In this document: one piece after another, positions 7,775 through 13,933 of the stretch
Position numbering within the stretch: the first letter of the stretch is position 1
Layout of the letters: each line of letters opens with the position of its first letter
Source: a virus
Direction: 5' to 3' (one strand)
Virus record (IMG/VR): IMGVR_UViG_3300003690_003731
Coordinates: 1 to 36,718 of that record
Length of the DNA: 36,718 nucleotides
Notes under the pieces: generated by a model
Seen by the model: only the letters and a program-made list of their open reading frames with translations
What the model was told of the DNA's origin: nothing
Databases searched by the model: none
Program-made: the position numbers and the translations under genes

Positions 7775-8476
7775 ATGAACCCCAAAATTTTAAGCAAAAT
7801 CAAGAAGTGTCTCGCCCTGGCCAAGTCGTCTAACAGCAACGAAGCGGCATCGGCCATGCGACAGGCACAAAAGCTGATGGAGATCCATGGCGTTACTACC
7901 GACGACGTGGCGATCAGTGACGTTGAGAGCCATACCACCAAAGCGGGCGCGGGAAAGACGCCCCCCAACCATGTCGCCTTACTGGCCAACATGGTCGCCG
8001 GGGCATTTGGTGCTGAAGTCGTTTACTGCCCGCTGTTTGATGGTGAGCGCTGGACGGGTCGCGTCGAGTTTTATGGCGTGGGTGGAGCTGCCGAGGTGGC
8101 TGGATACGCCTTTGAGGTGCTGGGTCGACAGCTCAAGCGCGACCGAGCAGCCTTCTTGGCCACCCTCAATAAGCGCCTAAAGCGAGCCACAAAAGTGCGT
8201 CGAGGCGACCTGTACGCAAGCGCATGGGTTGATGAGGTTTCCCGCCAAGTGTTGCCACACAAGCGCAGCGAGGCCGAAGAAAACACCATTGAAGCCTACA
8301 AGACGAAACGTTGGGAAGAGCCATTGGAGACTGTTCAGGCTCGCGATAACACCAAAGGCATGCGCAGCCATGACCACGGTGCCATTCACCAGGGCTACCA
8401 GGACGGCAAGAAAGTCAGCTTCCACCAAGGTGTGAACGGCAGCCGTTACGCCCAGATCGGTGAGGTGGCGTCATGA
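7775..8476 (+). CDS. DUF2786 domain protein
   Basis: A 233-aa protein with an N-terminal DUF2786 domain (residues ~4-45: KILSKIKKCLALAKSSNSNE-AASAMRQAQKLM) and a longer C-terminal domain containing VEFYGVGGAAEVAGYAFEVL and a basic RRGDLYASAWVDEV stretch. This domain pair is frequent in the early region of Mu-like and other temperate phages; its biochemical role is unknown. Start ATG 7775 follows CCGGAGGG. It overlaps the next gene by 4 bp. Confidence 0.85.
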   Translation: MNPKILSKIKKCLALAKSSNSNEAASAMRQAQKLMEIHGVTTDDVAISDVESHTTKAGAGKTPPNHVALLANMVAGAFGAEVVYCPLFDGERWTGRVEFYGVGGAAEVAGYAFEVLGRQLKRDRAAFLATLNKRLKRATKVRRGDLYASAWVDEVSRQVLPHKRSEAEENTIEAYKTKRWEEPLETVQARDNTKGMRSHDHGAIHQGYQDGKKVSFHQGVNGSRYAQIGEVAS

Positions 8477-8883
8477 ACAAATGGCAGCAACTAGAAGAGC
8501 AGCTCTCTGGCATCTTCGGCACCGCCAAGATCCTCGCTGACGGCTATGAAGTGGTCTTTTACAAGCGTCTTAGCAAGGGTGAGCGCCTGGTGATTGAGAT
8601 CTATGTGAACGGCCAAATCAAAGGGGAGTGGTTCATGCGCGGCGAGAACGGCACAACTAAATACCCCGAATCCCGTTTCTTTCGTCCGCGTAAGAGTCGT
8701 GCATATCCCGTTAAGCAGTATGGAAAGCTCAAGCGGATATTCGGCAAGAAACAAGCCGACAACATGGTGGAGCTGAAAACCGTCATGTTTGACCCAACAT
8801 GGAACAGCTCCAAAACGCTGATCAGCCACCTGAAAAAGCACTTCCCAGACCTGGAGCTGAAAGCCGATGAGGTGACGTCATGA
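8473..8883 (+). CDS. Hypothetical early/middle protein (136 aa)
   Basis: Not recognised. The fold looks mixed alpha/beta, with strands YEVVFYKRL and RLVIEIYVNGQIKGEWF, a basic middle (RFFRPRKSRAYPVKQYGKLKR) and a C-terminal helix (LISHLKKHFPDLEL). It has 4-bp ATGA overlaps with both the DUF2786 gene and gemA, so it is translated with them. Confidence 0.68.
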   Translation: MNKWQQLEEQLSGIFGTAKILADGYEVVFYKRLSKGERLVIEIYVNGQIKGEWFMRGENGTTKYPESRFFRPRKSRAYPVKQYGKLKRIFGKKQADNMVELKTVMFDPTWNSSKTLISHLKKHFPDLELKADEVTS

Positions 8884-9302
8884 TCAGCAAAGGCAAGCTG
8901 GCCCAGATCCACATCGCTAAAGCCCAACTGGGCCTAAGCGACGAAGACTACCGCGCCATCCTGGCGCGCACAGCGGGCGTGAACAGTGCCAAAGAACTCA
9001 CAAATCGCACTGTTGGCGGTGTGATGCACGAGTTCCGCCGCCTGGGGTTTGAGCCTAAGCCAGCCAAAAAGGCAGGCCGGAAAGCACCTAACCCACCGGC
9101 GACACGCCAAGCGGAAATGAAAAAGGTCGAAGCATTGCTGGCGGAAGCGGGCCGCGCCTGGGCCTACGCGGATGGAATGGCCAAGCACATGTTCAGAGTC
9201 GACCGCGTGGACTTTCTCGATGATAACCAACTGCACAAGCTGCTCCAGGCGTTGATCATCGACGCCAAGCGGCAAGGACGGTACCCCGATGACCTCGCCT
9301 GA
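8880..9302 (+). CDS. gemA: GemA-like regulatory protein (gp16 family, DUF1018)
   Basis: A 140-aa member of the Mu gp16/GemA family. The N-terminal signature is clear: KGKLAQIHIAKAQLGLSDEDYRAIL followed by 'GVNSAKELTNRTVGGVMHEFRRLGF', then a basic linker and a C-terminal helical domain ending LIIDAKRQGRYP. Mu GemA is reported to alter host gene expression and DNA topology; the exact role here is inferred. It lies directly before the Mor-like activator, exactly as in Mu, and overlaps it by 14 bp. Confidence 0.9.
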   Translation: MISKGKLAQIHIAKAQLGLSDEDYRAILARTAGVNSAKELTNRTVGGVMHEFRRLGFEPKPAKKAGRKAPNPPATRQAEMKKVEALLAEAGRAWAYADGMAKHMFRVDRVDFLDDNQLHKLLQALIIDAKRQGRYPDDLA

Positions 9303-9702
9303 CGATAACTTCAATTTAGGGTTTGATGAGATCCCCGCCGATGCACTGGAGCGTCTACCCGACCCTGAACTGGCACGCCACTGGCCTCAGTCACTGGTCG
9401 ATATGCTTCAGGTCATCGAAGCCGAATACGTCGACGTGGGCATCGCGCCGCGCATCGCACAACGCCTGGCGTTTTCCACCCTAAGAATTCTGGCGTATTA
9501 CCACGGCGGGCAGGTATTCTATTTAGCCAAAGGGGATCAGCTCGACCGCGCACTGCGCGACCACCAGATATGGTGCGAGTTCGATGGCAGCAACCATGCC
9601 GAACTGGCACGGCGCTACGATAAGGGTGTGATGCAGATCTACAAGATCCTGGCCGAGCAGCGGTCACTACACCGCAACCGCGTGCAGCCAGGACTGTTTT
9701 GA
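9289..9702 (+). CDS. mor: Mor/C-family transcription activator
   Basis: A 137-aa Mor-family activator. The N-terminal dimerisation part (LPDPELARHWPQSLVDMLQVIEAEY) is followed by GIAPRIAQRLAFSTLRILAYYHGGQVFYLAKG, the family core, and a C-terminal helix-turn-helix (NHAELARRYDKGVMQIYKIL). In Mu, Mor turns on gene C and C turns on late promoters. Only one such gene is visible here, so this protein probably acts directly on late genes. Candidate targets are the dyads at 10751-10764 and 19931-19944. Start ATG 9289 follows AAGGACGG. Confidence 0.92.
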   Translation: MTSPDDNFNLGFDEIPADALERLPDPELARHWPQSLVDMLQVIEAEYVDVGIAPRIAQRLAFSTLRILAYYHGGQVFYLAKGDQLDRALRDHQIWCEFDGSNHAELARRYDKGVMQIYKILAEQRSLHRNRVQPGLF

Positions 9703-9741
9703 CTGTCTGATAAGAAAGCAAGCAGATAAAAGGGGAACAAT

Positions 9742-10329
9742 ATGAAAATGCTAGCAGGGGTAATGGCGTTACTAGCGGTTGGCACTGCCCACGCTTCCGA
9801 GGATTGCGCTGATATATCAAATGACCAGCGTCGCTTGGCTTGTTATGACGCAGAGTATCGTCCTGCAACTGAGCGGCAAATCGTCTCAGAGTGGAACGTT
9901 AACGAAAAAACGTCACCCATTGACGATAGCAAGACAGTTGTACTCCGCACAGAATCGATTGAGCCTGTTATTGGCCGCTTTGGAAGAGACAGCAGGCCAA
10001 ACCTGATTCTGCGTTGCCACGAAAATACGACGGTTATGTACATGAGTTTTGATGAGCACCATATGGCGGATATTCAGGGCTATGGCCGTGTAACGATGAG
10101 GGTAGATCAGCAGGACGCTGTGACGCGTGATATGTTGGCTTCTACTGACCACAAGGCGCTAGGGTTATGGAATGGCGGCAGATCTATTCCCGCAATACGA
10201 AGTCTGTTTGATGCTGATGTTCTTACTGTTCGTGTCACCCCTTACAGCGAATCACCTATTACTGTTCAGTTTCCGATTGGCGGGCTGGAAGAGGCTATTT
10301 CGCCGCTGCGTGAAGCGTGCAATTGGTAA
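9742..10329 (+). CDS. Secreted protein resembling TagO/VasI (T6SS-associated) family
   Basis: A 195-aa exported protein. Residues 1-18 form a signal peptide (MKMLAGVMALLAVGTAHA, cleavage after AHA). The mature N-terminus has Cys22 and the RLACYD motif (Cys34), a pattern typical of the VasI/TagO family of type VI secretion-associated periplasmic proteins. The rest alternates strands (LILRCHENTTVMYMSF, YGRVTMRVDQ, LTVRVTPYSESPITVQF), consistent with a beta-rich domain. It lies between mor and the lysis cassette, a common cargo site. Likely a moron affecting the host envelope, for example superinfection exclusion; this is inference. The SD-like AGGGGAAC precedes the ATG. Confidence 0.6.
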   Translation: MKMLAGVMALLAVGTAHASEDCADISNDQRRLACYDAEYRPATERQIVSEWNVNEKTSPIDDSKTVVLRTESIEPVIGRFGRDSRPNLILRCHENTTVMYMSFDEHHMADIQGYGRVTMRVDQQDAVTRDMLASTDHKALGLWNGGRSIPAIRSLFDADVLTVRVTPYSESPITVQFPIGGLEEAISPLREACNW

Positions 10330-10366
10330 CGACCTCACCAGCTACCAATAGTAGAAGGGGAACATC

Positions 10367-10684
10367 ATGAAAGCATTCGCAGGGATTACGATTATCATCG
10401 CAGCGCTACTGGCCGGTTGCGAATCCGGGGACGTAAAAATAGCTAAAGAAGCCGTTGCCAACCAGCTTCGCGATCCTGAATCAGCGCAGTTCCGCAATAT
10501 CAGCGAGACGGCTAATAATTTGGGTATGGCGACTGTATGCGGTGAGGTAAATGGTAAAAACTCTTACGGAGGTTATGTGGGTTATCAGCGTTTCGTGAGC
10601 CAAGCAGATGGGGATAATGTCTACCTCGAAAATGCCTGGAACACATTCGATAGTGTTTGGTCACGACACTGCAGCAAAGCCTAA
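10367..10684 (+). CDS. Small lipoprotein, probable cargo gene
   Basis: A 105-aa lipoprotein: signal peptide followed by the lipobox LLAGC with the modified Cys at residue 18, then ESGD. The mature part contains VANQLRDPESAQFRN and VCGEVNGKNSYGGYVGYQRF, a motif pair seen in many small bacterial envelope proteins of unknown role. Its leader (AAGGGGAACATC-ATG) closely resembles that of the preceding secreted protein, suggesting joint acquisition. A terminator closes this two-gene unit. Function unknown; a superinfection or envelope role is possible. Confidence 0.72.
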   Translation: MKAFAGITIIIAALLAGCESGDVKIAKEAVANQLRDPESAQFRNISETANNLGMATVCGEVNGKNSYGGYVGYQRFVSQADGDNVYLENAWNTFDSVWSRHCSKA

Positions 10685-10708
10685 ACTAAATCTCACTGTC
10701 CCCCAACA

Positions 10709-10735
10709 AACCCGCTTCGGCGGGTTGTTTGCTTT
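10709..10735 (+). terminator. Rho-independent terminator with UUCG tetraloop
   Basis: AACCCGC (10709-10715) pairs with GCGGGTT (10720-10726) around a UUCG loop, followed by the T-rich stretch GTTTGCTTT. An outer CCCC (10701-10704) and GGGG (10738-10741) could extend the structure. It separates the early/middle and cargo transcript from the late lysis operon. Confidence 0.85.
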
Positions 10736-10748
10736 CTGGGGCATTTTT

Positions 10749-10800
10749 CTTTAATCCCCGCTAATCCCGGCGCCTCGCTCTACCCCCCTATCCTGAACCT
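10749..10800 (+). promoter_or_regulatory. Putative late promoter (Plys-like) with Mor/C-type dyad
   Basis: The block 10749-10795 matches 19929-19975 at 35 of 47 positions without a gap. It contains CTTTAATCC-C-CGCTAA with a TTA-N8-TAA dyad centred at 10757.5, and a -10-like TATCCT at 10789-10794; no good -35 box is present, as expected for an activator-dependent promoter. With a start near 10801 the dyad would be centred at about -43.5, the position used by Mor/C-type activators. The first gene downstream is the holin. Confidence 0.62.
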
Positions 10801-10846
10801 CACTGCACTGTGCTTTTGCTCACCCCGCACGCAATGAGGCTACCTC

Positions 10847-11182
10847 GTGAACCTACCATCACTTTTCCAGAAGCTGCTCAATAAACTCCACATTGGCCCC
10901 AAACTACTCGACAAACTTCGCATTGGCCCCTGGCTGATCCTTGCTCTCATTACCACTGTTGGCGTGGGCTTCTTATACCCGCACCAGTTGGGCGTACTGC
11001 TCTGGTCGCTGACAAAGCTCTGCTGGGGTGCCTACCTCGGCTATTGGATCGACCGCTCCATCTTCCCCTACGCCCGCCCCGGCAATCTCCTCGGGCCGCC
11101 AGCGAGTTCCCTTGGTCTCTTCATGCTCCGCCGCGCCATCATCATTGCAGCCGCGCTCTTAGCCCTTGGCCTAGGAGTCTGA
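10847..11182 (+). CDS. Putative holin / lysis membrane protein
   Basis: A 111-aa membrane protein opening the lysis cassette. Three hydrophobic segments are visible: ~28-46 (PWLILALITTVGVGFLY), ~50-66 (LGVLLWSLTKLCWGAYLGYW) and ~90-110 (FMLRRAIIIAAALLALGLGV). The segment KLRIGPWLI and the GYWIDRSIFPYARP signature resemble putative holins of B3/D3112-type phages. The N-terminus has a near-duplicated KLHIGPKLLDKLRIGPWL. Start is GTG at 10847 with GAGG upstream; the nearby ATG at 10834 is out of frame. The holin role is inferred from topology and from the adjacent transglycosylase and spanins. Confidence 0.7.
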   Translation: MNLPSLFQKLLNKLHIGPKLLDKLRIGPWLILALITTVGVGFLYPHQLGVLLWSLTKLCWGAYLGYWIDRSIFPYARPGNLLGPPASSLGLFMLRRAIIIAAALLALGLGV

Positions 11183-11183
11183 C

Positions 11184-11342
11184 ATGGGCGCCGATACCGC
11201 CGCTGAGCTACTAGCAGAGGGCAAGCGCCTGGTTGCCGAGATAGACGCCCTGGGCGCTGGCCCTAAGCGTTTGGCCGCCTACCTGCGCCTGCAAGATGTG
11301 GTCGAGCGTGCGGAATCGGCGCTCCAGGAGGAACGGTCATGA
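11184..11342 (+). CDS. Small lysis-cassette protein (52 aa)
   Basis: A short ORF starting ATG at 11184, one base after the holin stop, with AGGAG at a good distance (CTAGGAGTCTGAC-ATG). It ends TGA at 11342, overlapping the transglycosylase start (ATGATG). The product is helical and soluble (GADTAAELLAEGKRLVAEID, then AAYLRLQDVVERAESALQEE). Tight coupling on both sides supports it being real. Function unknown; it could be a lysis regulator. Confidence 0.65.
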   Translation: MGADTAAELLAEGKRLVAEIDALGAGPKRLAAYLRLQDVVERAESALQEERS

Positions 11343-12004
11343 TGAACGATCTAAAAGCCTACCTGCGCGCCAACGGGATATGGATCGCCATGAGCCTGGT
11401 GCTAGCAGCACTGCTAGTACTGGAATCCTGCCAGCCCGCACACGCCCAGATCCCCAGCGCCGCGCAAGGCTACCAGCGGGAGCTAACGCGAGTGGTACAG
11501 CAGGAATGGGGCATGAATGGCCGCGTAGCCGTGCATGCCGCGCAGATCCACCAGGAGAGCGGCTGGCGGCCTAACGTCAACAGCCCGGTGGGTGCGCAGG
11601 GGCTCAGCCAGTTTATGCCCAGCACCAGTAAGTGGATCGCGGAGATCTACCCCGACCTGGGGCGCGCCGCCCCGTATTCCCCTGGCTGGGCCATGCGCGC
11701 CCAAGCGCGCTACAACAAATGGCACTGGCAGCGGCTAGCCACAGCGGCTGACGAATGCCAACGGTGGGCCTTCGCGCTTTCCGCATACAACGGCGGCCTG
11801 GGCTGGGTGAACCGAGATAGACGCTTAGCGACCGCCGCCGGGGATAACCCCGGCGTTTGGTTTGGCAGCGTTGAGAAGTACACCGCCCGCGCAGGGTGGG
11901 CCCTGCGAGAAAATCGCCACTATGTGCGTCATATCCTTTTGGAGCTTACGCCCCGCTATGAGCGGGCTGGATGGCAAGGGGGTGCGCCATGTTCGAGCGT
12001 ATAA
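11339..12004 (+). CDS. Lytic transglycosylase (SLT) endolysin
   Basis: A 221-aa peptidoglycan-cleaving lysis enzyme. Residues ~13-30 are a hydrophobic N-terminal segment (GIWIAMSLVLAALLVL) followed by AHAQ, either a cleavable signal or a signal-anchor-release type. The SLT domain begins at ~residue 52, with the catalytic glutamate Glu73 in IHQESGW, followed by GAQGLSQFMPST and the conserved ALSAYNGGLG. Mu-like phages often use such an enzyme in place of a lysozyme. ATGs occur at 11339 and 11342; either is possible. The 3' end overlaps the spanin gene by 16 bp. Confidence 0.9.
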   Translation: MMNDLKAYLRANGIWIAMSLVLAALLVLESCQPAHAQIPSAAQGYQRELTRVVQQEWGMNGRVAVHAAQIHQESGWRPNVNSPVGAQGLSQFMPSTSKWIAEIYPDLGRAAPYSPGWAMRAQARYNKWHWQRLATAADECQRWAFALSAYNGGLGWVNRDRRLATAAGDNPGVWFGSVEKYTARAGWALRENRHYVRHILLELTPRYERAGWQGGAPCSSV

Positions 12005-12342
12005 TCGCCATTTTTTTTGTTCTGGCGTCCACCGGCTTCGCGTGGAAGTCATGGGAAGTAAACGACCTGGTCAACGAACTAGCGCTTGAGCGCTCAGCGT
12101 TGCAGCAGATGACCGAAAAGCGCGATGAATGGCAGCAGGAAGCCAGCGAGGTAACCGATCAGCTCGACAAAGCCGAGCGCCAACGCCGTGCTGCTGAAGC
12201 CGATATTGAAGCGCTTCAAGAAGAGTTGGCCGAGCAAGCCGACGACTACGACGCCCTTCGTCAGCGTATCCAGCGCTCGCCCACCAGCGACGATGGCCCT
12301 GTGGCTCCAGTGCTGCGCTCAACGTTGGAGGCGCTGCCATGA
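11989..12342 (+). CDS. Rz-like inner-membrane spanin
   Basis: A 117-aa protein with one N-terminal transmembrane helix (RIIAIFFVLASTGFAW, residues 4-19) and a long periplasmic coiled coil from ~25 to ~100 (ELALERSALQQMTEKRDEWQ, LDKAERQRRAAEADIEALQE). This is the i-spanin layout. I use ATG 11989; the in-frame upstream start at 11971 would put MARGCA ahead of the membrane helix. It overlaps the transglycosylase by 16 bp and the lipoprotein gene by 4 bp (ATGA). Confidence 0.82.
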   Translation: MFERIIAIFFVLASTGFAWKSWEVNDLVNELALERSALQQMTEKRDEWQQEASEVTDQLDKAERQRRAAEADIEALQEELAEQADDYDALRQRIQRSPTSDDGPVAPVLRSTLEALP

Positions 12343-12632
12343 AAACGGTATTGATCGTGGCTGCTGCCGCAGCCTTGGCCGCCTGTAGAAGTACGCCGCC
12401 AGAGTTGCCCACACCGCCTGCTATCAACGTCTACGAATGCGCCGCACCGGCAGGCATGACAGCACCCGAACGCCAGCCGCTTCGCCCTATAGGTGACTAC
12501 ACCCAAGACGACGTAGCGCTCTACATCACCGATCTACACCACTGGGCAACGCGGGGCTGGCTCAAGCTGGCACGCGTTCGCGAACACGCCGATAAGTGCG
12601 TGGCCGGTACCGAAGAAGAAGACGAAGACTGA
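12339..12632 (+). CDS. Rz1-like outer-membrane spanin lipoprotein
   Basis: A 97-aa lipoprotein: signal MKTVLIVAAAAALAAC with lipidated Cys16, followed by a proline-rich STPPELPTPP stretch typical of Rz1. The C-terminal part (RPIGDYTQDDVALYITDLHHW) resembles the 'T..DL..Y...L' ending of many o-spanins. It directly follows the Rz-like gene with an ATGA overlap, a separate rather than embedded Rz/Rz1 arrangement. Together the two would fuse inner and outer membranes at lysis. Confidence 0.78.
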   Translation: MKTVLIVAAAAALAACRSTPPELPTPPAINVYECAAPAGMTAPERQPLRPIGDYTQDDVALYITDLHHWATRGWLKLARVREHADKCVAGTEEEDED

Positions 12633-12639
12633 GGGGAAC

Positions 12640-12981
12640 ATGGAAATTACAAACTTATGGGATGCCCGCTTTCTTTTCGAGCTGCTAAAGAACGGCTTCC
12701 TGCTCGCTGGGGGGATTTACGTGTGGTGGACAACACGCAATCGCGCCACAAGCACCGCCATCCGCGATGTGCATATCCGCTTAGATGAGGTAGATCGCCA
12801 CGTGTCACGCCTGGAACAAACACTGGAAAATCGCCCAGGGTTCAGCGAGATCGACAAGCTTCGCGGAGAAATGGCGGGCATGAACCGTTCAGTGGGTGAA
12901 CTGGCAATGCAGGTGCAGGCCAGTAATGCACTACTCAACCGCTTGCATGAATACCTGTTGACGGAAAAAGGGAACCGATAA
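12640..12981 (+). CDS. DUF2730 family protein (Mu gp25-like)
   Basis: A 113-aa protein with an N-terminal membrane segment (~15-30: LLKNGFLLAGGIYVWWTTR) and a coiled-coil remainder (VHIRLDEVDRHVSRLEQTLE). This fits the DUF2730 family, the first gene of the Mu gp25-gp26-gp27 set before the terminase. Start ATG 12640 follows GAGGGGAAC. One base overlaps the following gene. Molecular function unknown. Confidence 0.8.
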   Translation: MEITNLWDARFLFELLKNGFLLAGGIYVWWTTRNRATSTAIRDVHIRLDEVDRHVSRLEQTLENRPGFSEIDKLRGEMAGMNRSVGELAMQVQASNALLNRLHEYLLTEKGNR

Positions 12982-13280
12982 TGAGCTTTCACGACTTTGA
13001 AACTGAGGGCCGTCGCTTGGGCATCCTGCGGATTCTGTCGCGTCGCAGCCAGTTCACGACAAACGAATACAGCCTGAACGATGAGCTAAAAGGCGCATAC
13101 GCCCACCACATCAGCCGCGACAAGCTACACGGCGATATTGCCTGGCTGGAAGAACAAGGCCTGGTGATTGCCCAGCAGCCCCGCGCAGGCTGGATCGTCA
13201 CCCTCACGTCACGCGGTGCCGACTGTGCCGAAGGCCTCGCCAATGTCCCTGGCGTAGCCAAGCCACGCCCAGGAGCATGA
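12981..13280 (+). CDS. Winged-helix phage protein (Mu gp26-like)
   Basis: A 99-aa protein with a winged-helix look: GRRLGILRILSRRSQFTTNEYSLNDEL...ISRDKLHGDIAWLEEQGLV...GWIVTLTSRG. The C-terminal 'A.GLANVPGVAKPRPG' is characteristic of Mu gp26-like phage proteins lying between DUF2730 and DUF3486 genes. Probably a DNA-binding component of the packaging region; not experimentally defined to my knowledge. Confidence 0.8.
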   Translation: MSFHDFETEGRRLGILRILSRRSQFTTNEYSLNDELKGAYAHHISRDKLHGDIAWLEEQGLVIAQQPRAGWIVTLTSRGADCAEGLANVPGVAKPRPGA

Positions 13281-13283
13281 GTC

Positions 13284-13832
13284 ATGCCACCTCGCAATAA
13301 GGTATTCGACCTACCCCCAGAGGTACGCGAACAGCTAAACGAGAAGCTGGTGAGCAGTGGCTTTCAGGGCTACGAGGCGTTAGCGGGTTGGCTCAAAGAG
13401 CGCGGCTATAACGTTTCCAAAAGCTCAGTGCATCGCTATGGCCAGGACTTGGAGGAAGAGTTCGAAGAGGCGATGGGCGACGTGCGTAAGACCACTGAGC
13501 TAGCCCGCGCCATGGCGAGCGAAGGCGAAGACGAAAGCGGTCATTTGATCGACGCCACCGCCAGGATCGTGCAAGACCAGCTGCTGCGTATCTCCATCGC
13601 CATGCGGAAAGCCGAGCACGAACCGGACGTGGCAGCAAAGCACCTTTCCAGCGTCACCAAAGCCCTGGCCGATATTGGCCGCGTTTCGCTTAGCCAGAAG
13701 AAGTGGGCCAAAGAGCTGCGGGTGGAAGTGGCTAAAGAAGCCGCTGAGAAGGCGGAAAGCAGCATGGCCACCCAAGGCATGAGCCGCGAAGCCATCGACT
13801 CAATCAAGCGCGACATATTGGGGATTGCATAG
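13284..13832 (+). CDS. DUF3486 protein (Mu gp27-like, probable small terminase)
   Basis: A 182-aa DUF3486 family member. Residues ~1-60 contain the typical 'P..VFDLPPEVREQLNEKLVS...YEALAGWLKERGYNVSKSSVHRYGQDLEEE' segment, an HTH-like DNA-recognition part, followed by a long helical/coiled-coil region. It immediately precedes the large terminase, so it is the likely small terminase subunit. Start ATG 13284, two bases after the upstream stop. Confidence 0.85.
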   Translation: MPPRNKVFDLPPEVREQLNEKLVSSGFQGYEALAGWLKERGYNVSKSSVHRYGQDLEEEFEEAMGDVRKTTELARAMASEGEDESGHLIDATARIVQDQLLRISIAMRKAEHEPDVAAKHLSSVTKALADIGRVSLSQKKWAKELRVEVAKEAAEKAESSMATQGMSREAIDSIKRDILGIA

Positions 13833-13933
13833 TGGATGAACTCACCATTGCACAGGCCATTGTTAAGGCCGCCGATAGCATCGGGTGGGCCATTGTGGTG
13901 GCTGCACTTATTCGAGGGTGCTTAAACAAATGA
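13832..13933 (+). CDS. 33-aa single-span membrane peptide
   Basis: A GTG-initiated ORF whose start shares its first G with the preceding stop (TAGTG at 13830-13834) and whose stop overlaps the terminase start (ATGA at 13930-13933). The peptide MDELTIAQAIVKAADSIGWA continues into a hydrophobic stretch (IVVAALI) ending RGCLNK, so it resembles a single transmembrane helix. The overlaps at both ends support translation by coupling. Similar tiny membrane proteins occur before the terminase in other Mu-like phages. Function unknown. Confidence 0.55.
   Translation: MDELTIAQAIVKAADSIGWAIVVAALIRGCLNK

Noticed and set aside
9699-9730. Possible promoter TTGACT (9699-9704) before the cargo pair
   Set aside because: The only -10-like box (GATAAA, 9725-9730) is 20 bp away, too far for a standard sigma-70 promoter. 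Not listed as a feature.
12071-12506. Leftward ORFs across the spanin genes
   Set aside because: They are antisense shadows; the rightward Rz/Rz1-like pair has signal, lipobox and coiled-coil evidence.
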